22,449 bases of DNA from an uncultured Oscillospiraceae bacterium. Its GTDB lineage: Bacteria; Bacillota; Clostridia; Oscillospirales; Oscillospiraceae. This document shows, in pieces, positions 15,518-22,440 of the stretch. The position numbers and the translations under genes are program-made. Location of the stretch: positions 1 to 22,449 of the forward strand of contig CAAEKQ010000189.1 in the NCBI GenBank assembly GCA_900756575.1, in the 5' to 3' direction. Below the pieces are notes generated by a model. It saw only the letters and a list, made by a program, of their open reading frames with translations, was not told the DNA's origin and did not search any database. Positions within the stretch are counted from its first letter, which is position 1. Each line of letters starts with the position of its first letter.

Positions 15518-17242
15518 TTACTTCTCGATATATGCGTGGCTGAAATCAAACTCAGGACCAAAGTTGGTGTAGTAGATTCCCTTCACGTAGGTCTGCTGGA
15601 AGAACTTGATATCGGTGAAGTACAGGGGACCAACACCGGCCTCCTCCAGGATCGTATCCTCAATCTCGTGGAACATCTCTGCCTGCTTGGCTGCGTCGGT
15701 AATGCTGGTAACCTGGCCCAGCAGCTCGTTGACATGCTCGTTGGTGTAAACACCGGTGAGGTACTTCAGGCCGTAGGGCACGTTCACAACGAACAGGTAG
15801 TTATAGGGGCTTGCGCCGCCTTCCCAGCCGTTGACGCCCACGTCATAGTCCATCTGCTGCTGGCGTTCCTCGGCATCGGTGGTCACATCCACGTTCACCT
15901 GAATGCCCAGCTTGCTCTGCCAGGTCTGTGCCAGATACTCGGCCTGGGTCTGACGGGCCACGTTGTCAGCCTCGACCACGAAGTCAATGGTCACGGCGCT
16001 GAGGTCGGTGTCCTTGCCCAGCTCCTCCAGGCCCTTCTTAAACAGCTCCTGCAGGGACTCGTCGGTGGAATACTTCGCCTGAAGATCCTTTACCAGGCCC
16101 TCGCCGGCAGTGTTGAAGGTCTCGCCGCCGCAGGTGACAGCAGAGGGAACATAGGTGTAAGCAGGCTCATAGCGGCCCCAAACGGTGTCGCACAGCTCCT
16201 GACGATCCACAGCCAGGGACAGTGCCTGACGAATGTTGGCGTTGCCCATGAGACCGGACTTACCGCCGTTCTCAATGGCGAATACCAGGAAGTCAGAATA
16301 GGTGCCAACCTTATTGATATAATCAATCTTGCCATCGGCAGCCTGTGCCTCCCAGTCTGCGCCGTAGTCGTCATTGTAGGGAACGATATCCAGCTGCTGG
16401 GCATCAAACAGGGTTGCCTGGGTGGAGGACTCTGCCACATACTGCATGGTAACGGTACCCAGCTTTACGTTGGCGGCATCCCAATACTTGTCGTTCTTCT
16501 CCAGGGTCACGCTGTTTTCCTTAACCCAAGAGGTTACCTTAAAGGGGCCGTTGAAAACCATCTCGTCCACATTGGTACCATAGGCAGAGGTTGCCTTGTC
16601 GATGACATCCTGACGGCAGGGATAACCGGCGCGATAGGCAATATAGTACAGGAACTCAGAGTTGGGAGACTCCAGCGTGTATTCCACGGTGTTGTCATCC
16701 ACAGCCTTGACGCCCAGCTCGGAAGCATCGCACTCGCCGTCGTAGTAGGCCTGTGCATTCTTAATGGGCAGGAACTCGGTGGTGGAGTAGCCGTTGTCGG
16801 GATTCAGGGCCCGCAGTGCCGCATCCACATACTGCTGTGCCACCACCTTCTCGCCGTCGCTCCAGTAGTTTTCACGGAGATGGAAGGTGTAGGTCAGACC
16901 GTCGTCGGAGACCTCATAGGACTCGCAGCCATCCTCGACATAGGTATCTTTGTCGCTGTCGTCGGTGACAATTCGCAGGAGGCTTGCCTGGGACTGGGTC
17001 ACAATCTGATACTCGCCGGTCCAGGAGGAGGCGTCGGGATCCAGATTGTTGACGGTGCCGCCCAGGAGAATGTTGAGGTTCTGATCTCCGGATGCAGTTG
17101 CAGCTGCCTCAGAACCGGCCGCACTTCCTGCCGCAGAGGCTGCCGTGCTGGTGCTTCCGCTGTCGGAGCCGCAGGCTGCCATGGACAGAACCATTGCCGC
17201 ACTCATCGCAAGGGCTGCCAGGTTTTTGAGTTTCCATTTCAT
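15518..17242 (-). CDS. oppA: Peptide-type ABC transporter substrate-binding lipoprotein (OppA type, SBP family 5)
   Basis: A 574-residue extracellular binding protein anchored by lipid. The signal peptide MKWKLKNLAALAMSAAMVLS ends at a lipobox MAAC with Cys24. A Ser/Ala/Gly-rich linker to about residue 50 follows, then the SBP-bac-5 fold: NNLDPDA near the start, YTFHLRENYWSDGEKV, the NIRQALSLAVDRQ motif, and a late DVGVNGWEGGASPYNY region lining the pocket. It delivers the ligand to OppBC, but the ligand is not readable from sequence. ATG 17242 is chosen for the signal peptide and a GGAG about 10 bases upstream. It is the first gene of the cluster and has a consensus promoter upstream. Confidence 0.93.
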   Translation of the reverse strand: MKWKLKNLAALAMSAAMVLSMAACGSDSGSTSTAASAAGSAAGSEAAATASGDQNLNILLGGTVNNLDPDASSWTGEYQIVTQSQASLLRIVTDDSDKDTYVEDGCESYEVSDDGLTYTFHLRENYWSDGEKVVAQQYVDAALRALNPDNGYSTTEFLPIKNAQAYYDGECDASELGVKAVDDNTVEYTLESPNSEFLYYIAYRAGYPCRQDVIDKATSAYGTNVDEMVFNGPFKVTSWVKENSVTLEKNDKYWDAANVKLGTVTMQYVAESSTQATLFDAQQLDIVPYNDDYGADWEAQAADGKIDYINKVGTYSDFLVFAIENGGKSGLMGNANIRQALSLAVDRQELCDTVWGRYEPAYTYVPSAVTCGGETFNTAGEGLVKDLQAKYSTDESLQELFKKGLEELGKDTDLSAVTIDFVVEADNVARQTQAEYLAQTWQSKLGIQVNVDVTTDAEERQQQMDYDVGVNGWEGGASPYNYLFVVNVPYGLKYLTGVYTNEHVNELLGQVTSITDAAKQAEMFHEIEDTILEEAGVGPLYFTDIKFFQQTYVKGIYYTNFGPEFDFSHAYIEK

Positions 17243-17324
17243 TTCTTCATCGCTCCATTCATAGTAGTTTATGAATTTCGTAAAAATCAGGAACACCCTC
17301 CCGATTCTCTACGTTTTCTCATTA

Positions 17325-17353
17325 CAGAGTCAATATATGCAATTGCTACTCTG
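17325..17353. repeat. Inverted repeat in the oppA leader (candidate operator)
   Basis: CAGAGT (17325-17330) and ACTCTG (17348-17353) form 6-bp inverted arms around an AT-rich core that contains the palindrome GCAATTGC (17339-17346). It lies just downstream of the predicted start of the oppA transcript. It could be an operator or a weak RNA hairpin; no binding protein is proven. Confidence 0.35.
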
Positions 17354-17366
17354 CTTTGATGCACTC

Positions 17367-17395
17367 ATTATATAGTCTTCCCCAATGTTTTGCAA
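17367..17395 (-). promoter_or_regulatory. Predicted promoter of the opp-reductase-desulfidase operon
   Basis: On the - strand TTGCAA (17395-17390) and a perfect TATAAT (17372-17367) are spaced by 17 bases. The leader to the oppA ATG is about 118 bases and holds the inverted repeat at 17325-17353. It is the only strong promoter seen ahead of the cluster. Confidence 0.72.
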
Positions 17396-17834
17396 TCTTT
17401 TTTTTGAAAGGGCACCGTCACTTTCTGAAACCCATCTCCGTTTATTTCCATTTATTTGTGTTGTTACGCCAAATTGTCACCGAATCTTCCTGGTTTTTTT
17501 ACAGTTTCTTTGCAAATTTCGTCATCATCCCCTTATTCCCACTTGTTTTATATGTTATTATAGTGAGTTCCCCGATTTTGCAGTAGTCAGAATAATCCCT
17601 TGCATATTATCCGTAATTTTCCGCAGATTTCCCTGTTTTTCGAAAAAAATGCCGTTATTCTCCCGTTTCAATGGTTTTTTTCACCCGAGTCCGTTCACAA
17701 ACTGTTTTATTTTCATTCAAACCCATGTCATAGTCCCCGGATATACTGGTTTCATCAAAGGAAAAGCAAGGCAGCAGGCACATCGCGTGCTTTATATATA
17801 TTTTTTCATGTTTTTCATTTCTCCTCTTTTCTCC
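17396..17834. other. AT-rich gene-free stretch
   Basis: About 440 bases lie between the oppA promoter and the terminator at 17835. They are AT-rich with many T runs on the + strand and clearly poorer in GC than the genes. Reading frames here give Phe- and Ser-rich translations without ribosome sites or recognisable motifs. I see no RNA gene or convincing promoter. It may carry distal regulatory sequence for oppA. Confidence 0.5.
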
Positions 17835-17887
17835 TTACAAAAAGAAATCGGGTCGTCCCAAACAGACGATCCGATTTCTTTTTGTAA
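17835..17887. terminator. Long bidirectional rho-independent terminator
   Basis: A 22-bp stem (17835-17856 with 17866-17887, one G-T pair) has a 9-base loop. Both arms carry an A/T run (AAAAAGAAA and TTTCTTTTT), so it works as a hairpin plus U-tract in either direction. It ends the small - strand gene that stops at 17894. Confidence 0.85.
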
Positions 17888-17893
17888 TGCGGT

Positions 17894-18127
17894 TTATTCT
17901 CCATGGTTTTCCGGCTCCGGTCTCTGGTCATTTCGCAGCTCCACCACCTGAGGCTGAGGGGAAGCCATCGCATAGACTGACGTATCAATATATACCCGCT
18001 CCGCCTGGAGCAGCGCCTCCCGCAGCACCTGTACCGACGCCCTGGCCATGGGGATCTGCTCCAACGGATCAATCACCTCATCCACCGCACCGCACAAAAT
18101 CATATACATCTTTTTATAGTCCGCCAT
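17894..18127 (-). CDS. Small conserved-type hypothetical protein
   Basis: A predicted 77-residue soluble protein, MADYKKMYMILCGAVDEVIDPLEQIP at the start, then a helix with LREALLQAERVYIDTS and a charged, disordered Pro/Glu-rich tail. It resembles small uncharacterised clostridial proteins that share a YKKMY...ID.LE pattern, but I cannot name a function. ATG 18127 is chosen because AAAGGAT lies about 8 bases upstream and a consensus promoter lies about 65 bases upstream. A longer frame from 18304 would run through that promoter. It is monocistronic, with its own terminator. Confidence 0.72.
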   Translation of the reverse strand: MADYKKMYMILCGAVDEVIDPLEQIPMARASVQVLREALLQAERVYIDTSVYAMASPQPQVVELRNDQRPEPENHGE

Positions 18128-18189
18128 TCTGTTCATCCTTTCCAAGCGCATTCGACTTCTTCTGGCGCCATATGTGCGCAAACCGGTTG

Positions 18190-18218
18190 AGTATATCACA
18201 TTTCTTTTCATGTTGCAA
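18190..18218 (-). promoter_or_regulatory. Predicted promoter of the 77-residue protein gene
   Basis: On the - strand TTGCAA (18218-18213) and TATACT (18195-18190) are separated by 17 bases. It lies about 60 bases ahead of the ATG at 18127. Confidence 0.65.
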
Positions 18219-18369
18219 CCATTAATGTCATTTTCATGCATTTTCTGTGATTTTTCTACTGTTCTGCCCGTTTCTTTCTCCTTTTTCAAGCCCAATGGTA
18301 GCACACATAGCCCATTCTGTCTATACTTTTCGGATATTCTAAAGAGAAAAGGCTTCTTGGAGGAACGAA

Positions 18370-18612
18370 ATGGATACCATATCTGCCGTGAAAAATCGGA
18401 TTCTACAGCTCTGTGGAGAGCGAAATCTCAGCATCAACCGTCTGGCCGCCATGTGCGCCCTGCCCCCGTCCAGCCTCAAAAACATCCTCTACGGAAAGAG
18501 CAAGAACCCAAAGCTTCTGACCATTAAGCTGGTCTGCGACGGTCTTGGCATCACCCTGGGCGAGTTCTTCTCCACGCCGGATTTTGACGAACTGGAGCAG
18601 GAAATTCAATAA
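18370..18612 (+). CDS. Small XRE/Cro-C1 family helix-turn-helix protein
   Basis: An 80-residue DNA-binding protein made almost only of a Cro/C1-type helix-turn-helix: a helix IKNRILQLCGE-like segment (VKNRILQLCGERN, 7-19), then LSINRLAAMCALPPSSLKNILYG and LLTIKLVCDGLGITLGEFF, a common layout of clostridial XRE regulators. The acidic end DELEQEIQ closes it. GGAGG lies 7 bases before the ATG. Its target is unknown. The ABC transporter operon follows after a terminator and a separate promoter, so regulation of that operon is possible but unproven. Confidence 0.88.
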   Translation: MDTISAVKNRILQLCGERNLSINRLAAMCALPPSSLKNILYGKSKNPKLLTIKLVCDGLGITLGEFFSTPDFDELEQEIQ

Positions 18613-18616
18613 ACCT

Positions 18617-18669
18617 GCGCCGCCGGACTGCATTTCTCTTGGATGCAGCCCGGCGGCGCTTCGTTTTTT
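18617..18669 (+). terminator. Rho-independent terminator of the XRE gene
   Basis: A 10-bp GC stem GCGCCGCCGG/CCGGCGGCGC (18617-18626 with 18650-18659) is extended by CTGCAT/ATGCAG and followed by TTCGTTTTTT. The tail abuts the -35 box of the next promoter. Confidence 0.88.
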
Positions 18670-18670
18670 C

Positions 18671-18699
18671 TTGACAAATAATCTCGCAGCTACTAGTAT
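18671..18699 (+). promoter_or_regulatory. Predicted promoter of the ABC transporter pair
   Basis: A perfect TTGACA at 18671-18676 is followed after 17 bases by TAGTAT (18694-18699). A better-looking TATAAC lies at 20 bases, so the -10 assignment is uncertain. Confidence 0.5.
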
Positions 18700-18746
18700 A
18701 ACATTGTTTCATTCATGCAACACCACGCAACAAGGAGGAAAAAACC

Positions 18747-19460
18747 ATGCTGAACATTTCCCATCTCACAAAGTGCTATGGGGACAAAAAAGCAGTGGAC
18801 GATCTTTCGCTGCACATCGCCCCCGGTGAGATTTACGGCTTTATCGGCCACAACGGTGCGGGCAAGACCACCACGCTGAAATCCGTTGTGGGTATTTTGC
18901 AGTTCGACAGCGGCGAGATCACCATCAACGGCCATTCCATTCAGTCCGAGCCTCTGGAATGCAAAAAGGCCCTGGCCTACATCCCCGATAACCCCGACCT
19001 CTATGAATACATGACCGGTATTCAGTATCTGAGCTTCCTTGCCGACGTATTTGCAGTCAGCGCCCAGGAGCGCCAGAAACGGATTGAGAAATACGCCGCC
19101 ATGTTTGAGCTGACAGACGACCTGGGCCAGCCCATCGCCAGCTACTCCCACGGCATGAAGCAGAAGCTGGCCATCATCGCAGCATGGATCCATGATCCCA
19201 AGCTCATCATCATGGACGAACCCTTTGTGGGTCTCGACCCCAAGGCGTCCCATCTGCTCAAGGGCATGATGCGGGAGGTCTGCGACCAAGGCGGCGCGAT
19301 CTTCTTCTCCACCCACGTGTTGGAGGTTGCCGAAAAGCTCTGCGACAAAGTTGCCATCATCAAGGGCGGCAAGCTGATCCGCTCCGGCACCATGGAGGAG
19401 GTCAAGGGCGACGATTCTCTGGAGGAGGTATTCCTGGAACTGGAGGATCCGTCATGCTAA
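18747..19460 (+). CDS. ABC-2 type transporter ATP-binding protein
   Basis: A 237-residue ABC ATPase of the exporter (CcmA/EcsA-like) class. Walker A GHNGAGKT is at 34-41, signature SYSHGMKQK at 132-140, Walker B LIIMDEP at 153-159, and the H-loop His at 190. The Q-loop region reads YIPDNPDLYEYMTG, common in this subfamily. AAGGAGG lies about 9 bases before the ATG. The last 7 bases overlap the permease gene, so the two are coupled. The substrate is unknown; such pairs are found in stress, peptide or lipid export. Confidence 0.92.
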   Translation: MLNISHLTKCYGDKKAVDDLSLHIAPGEIYGFIGHNGAGKTTTLKSVVGILQFDSGEITINGHSIQSEPLECKKALAYIPDNPDLYEYMTGIQYLSFLADVFAVSAQERQKRIEKYAAMFELTDDLGQPIASYSHGMKQKLAIIAAWIHDPKLIIMDEPFVGLDPKASHLLKGMMREVCDQGGAIFFSTHVLEVAEKLCDKVAIIKGGKLIRSGTMEEVKGDDSLEEVFLELEDPSC

Positions 19461-21052
19461 AGCTCTTGGTGAAAAAACAGATTACGGAGATTTTCCGCAG
19501 TTATTTCTACGATCAAAAGAAGAATAGAAAGCGTTCCACCGGCTCCACCATTGCATTCTTTGTGATGTTTGGCCTGCTGATGGTGGTTCTCCTGGGCGGT
19601 ATGTTTACGCTGCTGTCTTTGGCCCTGTGCTTCTCCCTGGTCAGCGCCGGGATGGGCTGGTTCTATTTTACGATTATGACACTGCTGGCCTTGCTGCTGG
19701 GCGTATTCGGCAGCGTGTTCAACACCTATTCCAGCCTGTATCTGTCCAAGGATAATGACCTGTTGCTGTCCCTGCCCATTCCCACAGGCTGCATCATCGC
19801 CTCCCGGCTGCTGAGCGTCTATCTGATGGGCCTCATGTATTCCGGCGTTGTGATGCTGCCCGCCATCCTCGTCTATTGGATTTGCGGCGAATTGAGTCTG
19901 GGCAGTGTATTGGGCTGTCTTCTCCTGCTGGCGTCCGTTTCCGTGCTGGTTCTGGTGCTCTCCTGCCTGCTGGGCTGGGTGGTGGCAAAGATCAGCCTGA
20001 AGCTGAAAAACAAGAGCTTTATCACCGTATTGGTGTCGCTGGTGTTCTTCGGTGTGTACTATGTCTTCTGCTTCCGGATTCAGTATGTTCTCCAGGATCT
20101 CATTGAGAATGCTGTGCGCTATGGCGAAAAAATTCACGGTGCCGCCTATCCCCTGTACGTTCTGGGTCAGGCCGGTGCAGGAAGCTATCCCGCCATGGCC
20201 GCAATCACCGCCGTTTCGCTGCTGCTGTTCCTCCTGGTATGGCGGCTGCTGTCCCGGAGCTTCCTGAAAATTGCAACCTCCAGCAGCTCCAGTACAAAGG
20301 TTCGCTACCGTTCTCGTCCCCTGCGCGCCGCCAGCCCCGACAAAGCCCTGCTGAGGAAGGAATTCCGGCGGTTTCTCAGCAGCCCTAACTATATGCTCAA
20401 CTGCGGCCTCGGCATTATTCTGCTGCCTGCATTGGGCATTGTCCTGCTGGTCAAACGTGCAGCGCTGCTGACTGCGCTTCCGCTGATGGCGGAGGACGTC
20501 ACCGGATTTTTCGCGGTGTTGCTGGCCGCCTGTATGTGTGCAGTGATCGCCATGATCGACATTGCCGCCCCTTCGGTCTCGCTGGAAGGGAAGACACTGT
20601 GGCAGCTGCAATCTCTGCCTGTTGATCCCTGGCAGCCCCTGCTTGCAAAACTGCGGATACAGTGGATTCTGACGCTGATTCCCACGCTGATTTGCAGCAT
20701 TCTCGCCATCTTTGCATTTTCCTTCACCGTACCGGAGCGAATCTTGATTCTGCTTCTGCCCCTGGCCTATGGCATCTTCTCCGGTATGGCAGGTCTGAGT
20801 CTGGGGCTCAAGTTTCCCAACCTAAGCTGGACCAACGAAACCGCCCCCATTAAGCAGCGCGCCAGTGTGACCATTGCGCTGTTCGGCGGATGGGGCTATG
20901 CCATTATCGTCGGCGGACTGTATTGCCTGCTGTATTCGTTCCTCAGCGCCGCCGTTTATCTGGTGCTGGTTTTGGCATTGACCATCATTCTCTCCGCGCT
21001 GCTGTATGCCTGGCTGCGGAAGCGGGGCACGAAAATCTTTGCATCCCTATAA
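19454..21052 (+). CDS. ABC-2 type transporter permease
   Basis: A 532-residue membrane protein with about a dozen hydrophobic helices in two halves. They are separated by a basic cytoplasmic linker (about 275-305, with SSSSSTKVRYRSRP and RKEFRRFLSSPNYML). The short N-terminal cytoplasmic part MLKLLVKKQITEIFRSYFYDQKKNRKR precedes the first helix. The motif SKDNDLLLSLPIP after the third helix is typical of this permease group. It is expected to pair with the preceding ATPase as an exporter of unknown substrate. The ribosome site GGAGGA lies inside the upstream gene. It ends at a strong hairpin. Confidence 0.9.
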   Translation: MLKLLVKKQITEIFRSYFYDQKKNRKRSTGSTIAFFVMFGLLMVVLLGGMFTLLSLALCFSLVSAGMGWFYFTIMTLLALLLGVFGSVFNTYSSLYLSKDNDLLLSLPIPTGCIIASRLLSVYLMGLMYSGVVMLPAILVYWICGELSLGSVLGCLLLLASVSVLVLVLSCLLGWVVAKISLKLKNKSFITVLVSLVFFGVYYVFCFRIQYVLQDLIENAVRYGEKIHGAAYPLYVLGQAGAGSYPAMAAITAVSLLLFLLVWRLLSRSFLKIATSSSSSTKVRYRSRPLRAASPDKALLRKEFRRFLSSPNYMLNCGLGIILLPALGIVLLVKRAALLTALPLMAEDVTGFFAVLLAACMCAVIAMIDIAAPSVSLEGKTLWQLQSLPVDPWQPLLAKLRIQWILTLIPTLICSILAIFAFSFTVPERILILLLPLAYGIFSGMAGLSLGLKFPNLSWTNETAPIKQRASVTIALFGGWGYAIIVGGLYCLLYSFLSAAVYLVLVLALTIILSALLYAWLRKRGTKIFASL

Positions 21053-21056
21053 CGTG

Positions 21057-21089
21057 AAGGAACCTCCGGAATCACTCCGGAGGTTCCTT
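21057..21089. terminator. Terminator after the ABC permease
   Basis: A perfect 14-bp stem (21057-21070 with 21076-21089) has a 5-base loop and is followed by TTTATTTC on the + strand. It lies between the permease stop (21052) and the convergent acetyltransferase stop (21090), so it may also serve the latter, although its - strand tail is weak. Confidence 0.85.
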
Positions 21090-21629
21090 TTATTTCTGCG
21101 CTCGTTCCCAGTCTTCCCGGTTCAGGCATTCAAAATGTATGGTCTTGATTTCTCCCGTGAGTTTCCACTCGGAATCCTTTTCCGTATGGTGATAGGTAAA
21201 GCCGCACTTTTCCATACACCGCCTGGACTTCTCATTGCCGTCAAAATGGCTGCACCAGACCCGCGGGCAATGGAGCGCTTCAAAGCAATACCGAATCAAC
21301 TCTCCGGTGGCCTCCGGGATATAGCCCTCGCCCCAGTATGGCTTACCGATCCAATATCCGATCTCCATTTCGCCGGTTTCGCTGCCCTGTGCCTTGGTCT
21401 GAAAGTATCCGGCGCTGCCAACGGGAAGGCCCGTCTCCTTCCGCACCACCGCAAAGGTGCCCTCTTCGGACAATATGGTCTTAATAATCTCCCGGCTGTT
21501 TTCCACGCTGGTATGGGGATCCCATCCGGCGGCGGGGCCCACCTCCGGGTCCTTGGCATAGCGGAATAATTCTTCCGCGTCCTCCAGCGTCCACGGGCGC
21601 AGGATCAGACGCTTGGTCTCCAGTTCCAT
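21090..21629 (-). CDS. GNAT family N-acetyltransferase, RimJ/RimL type
   Basis: A 179-residue acetyltransferase of the GNAT fold (Acetyltransf_3), using acetyl-CoA to acetylate an amine; the substrate may be a protein N-terminus or a small molecule. The start MELETKRLILRPWTLEDAEELF is canonical for RimJ/RimL relatives. The beta-bulge and pyrophosphate loop appears as GYWIGKPYWGEGYIPEA (91-107), and NEKSRRCMEKCGF (132-144) is the usual C-terminal motif. ATG 21629 follows AAGGGAG. A longer frame from 21683 would include the -35 box. It is monocistronic, with its own consensus promoter. Confidence 0.9.
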   Translation of the reverse strand: MELETKRLILRPWTLEDAEELFRYAKDPEVGPAAGWDPHTSVENSREIIKTILSEEGTFAVVRKETGLPVGSAGYFQTKAQGSETGEMEIGYWIGKPYWGEGYIPEATGELIRYCFEALHCPRVWCSHFDGNEKSRRCMEKCGFTYHHTEKDSEWKLTGEIKTIHFECLNREDWERAQK

Positions 21630-21654
21630 GTCATTTTCTCCCTTCGTTTTCCCG

Positions 21655-21683
21655 ACTATATCACATTCCGCTAAAGCCGTCAA
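21655..21683 (-). promoter_or_regulatory. Predicted promoter of the acetyltransferase
   Basis: On the - strand TTGACG (21683-21678) and TATAGT (21660-21655) are spaced by 17 bases, with a leader of about 20 bases to the ribosome site. Confidence 0.72.
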
Positions 21684-21694
21684 GGAAAGGAATC

Positions 21695-21724
21695 GGCGCG
21701 CCGCAAGAAATGTTGCAGCGCGCC
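21695..21724 (-). terminator. Probable terminator of the small lipoprotein gene
   Basis: A GC-rich hairpin has a 7-bp outer stem (21695-21701 with 21718-21724) and inner pairs GCAA/TTGC. It lies 6 bases after the lipoprotein stop. The following - strand sequence GATTCCTTTCC is only moderately T-rich, so termination may be partial. The acetyltransferase promoter begins 12 bases further on. Confidence 0.55.
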
Positions 21725-21730
21725 ATAATT

Positions 21731-22102
21731 TTACTGGCCCTTGAGACCGTTTTCAATGCTCCGTCCGGCATTCTGAGCCGCGTCGCCCAGGTCTTCTCCG
21801 GCCTGTTTCAGGTCCTTTTCGGCCCGGGATTCTGTGTCTTCCCGGTCAGAGGGCATAGCCGAGGTGCTAGGCGTCTCGGTATTCGCGGGCTCCTCTGCGC
21901 TGGGACGGTCTATGGCACTGTCCTCCACGCCGCTGTCCCGATTCTCCCGAGCGCTGTCGCCGGCATTCTCAGTGACCACGGGCGAGGGGCTGACGCTGGG
22001 GGATACGTTGGAACCCATGTCTTTCTTACTGCCGCAGCCTGCCAGACACAGCATCAGTGTCAGTGCCACCGCAGCCTGGGAAAGAAACTGCTTTTGATTC
22101 AT
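21731..22102 (-). CDS. Small acidic lipoprotein, unknown function
   Basis: A 123-residue predicted surface lipoprotein. The signal peptide MNQKQFLSQAAVALTLMLC ends in the lipobox LAGC with Cys23. The mature part is a Ser/Pro/Thr-rich linker (SPSVSPSP) and an acidic low-complexity stretch, finishing with a possible amphipathic helix EKDLKQAGEDLGDAAQNAG. No catalytic motif is present and I recognise no family beyond small clostridial lipoproteins with such D/A/G-rich tails. ATG 22102 follows AGGAGG by 9 bases. A longer frame from 22150 would place the ribosome site inside coding sequence. It may be a cell-envelope or stress protein; that is a guess. Confidence 0.78.
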   Translation of the reverse strand: MNQKQFLSQAAVALTLMLCLAGCGSKKDMGSNVSPSVSPSPVVTENAGDSARENRDSGVEDSAIDRPSAEEPANTETPSTSAMPSDREDTESRAEKDLKQAGEDLGDAAQNAGRSIENGLKGQ

Positions 22103-22181
22103 CTGATTATTCCTCCTGCAAGTTTTGCTACAGGTGCAGTATGCCCGCATTCTGAAAAAATACTCAGTCGGAAACAGAATA

Positions 22182-22211
22182 CACCCGCAGGTGACGAATC
22201 ATCTGCGGGTG
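22182..22211. repeat. Strong inverted repeat upstream of the lipoprotein gene
   Basis: A 13-bp stem (22182-22194 with 22199-22211, one G-T pair) has the tetraloop CGAA. The - strand tail TATTCTGTTTCC is slightly T-rich and the + tail is not. It may end a - strand transcript arriving from beyond the window or be a structured RNA element. Confidence 0.6.
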
Positions 22212-22395
22212 CGTTCGAGGAAAATGTAAGGAGTAAAAAAGAGGAGAAAAAGGAAGGGTATCAAACAAACTGTGGAGGTTTTGTTTGATGATTTCATGAT
22301 ACCGGGTACTTATGGACGTTTTTTAACGAAAATGTGGACATTTTGTAAATTAAAAACTTACTAAATTTCTGATTATCTTTTCATAAGTTGGTAAA

Positions 22396-22440
22396 TGCCG
22401 ATATATCCCGTATTTTAGGGCTTTATCGGTATTTTCTTTT
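22396..22440 (+). terminator. Terminator-like hairpin with T-rich tail at the window edge
   Basis: An 8-pair outer stem (22396-22403 with 22424-22431, one G-T) and a CCC/GGG inner stem are followed by TTTTCTTTTT. No + strand gene precedes it in the window, so it could end a short RNA or form part of a leader for a gene beyond the edge. Confidence 0.45.

Noticed and set aside
15536..17359. + strand open frame opposite oppA
   Set aside because: oppA has a signal peptide, lipobox and family motifs. The antisense frame has none of these.
17385..17951. Open frame in the AT-rich gap, + strand
   Set aside because: It is Phe/Ser/Cys-rich with no ribosome site, and runs across a strong bidirectional terminator and into the antisense of the small protein gene.
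22271..22341. DnaA boxes and a replication origin at the AT-rich right end
   Set aside because: The TGTGGA copies differ from TGTGGATAA at two or more positions, and no dnaA, dnaN or rpmH gene is in the window.
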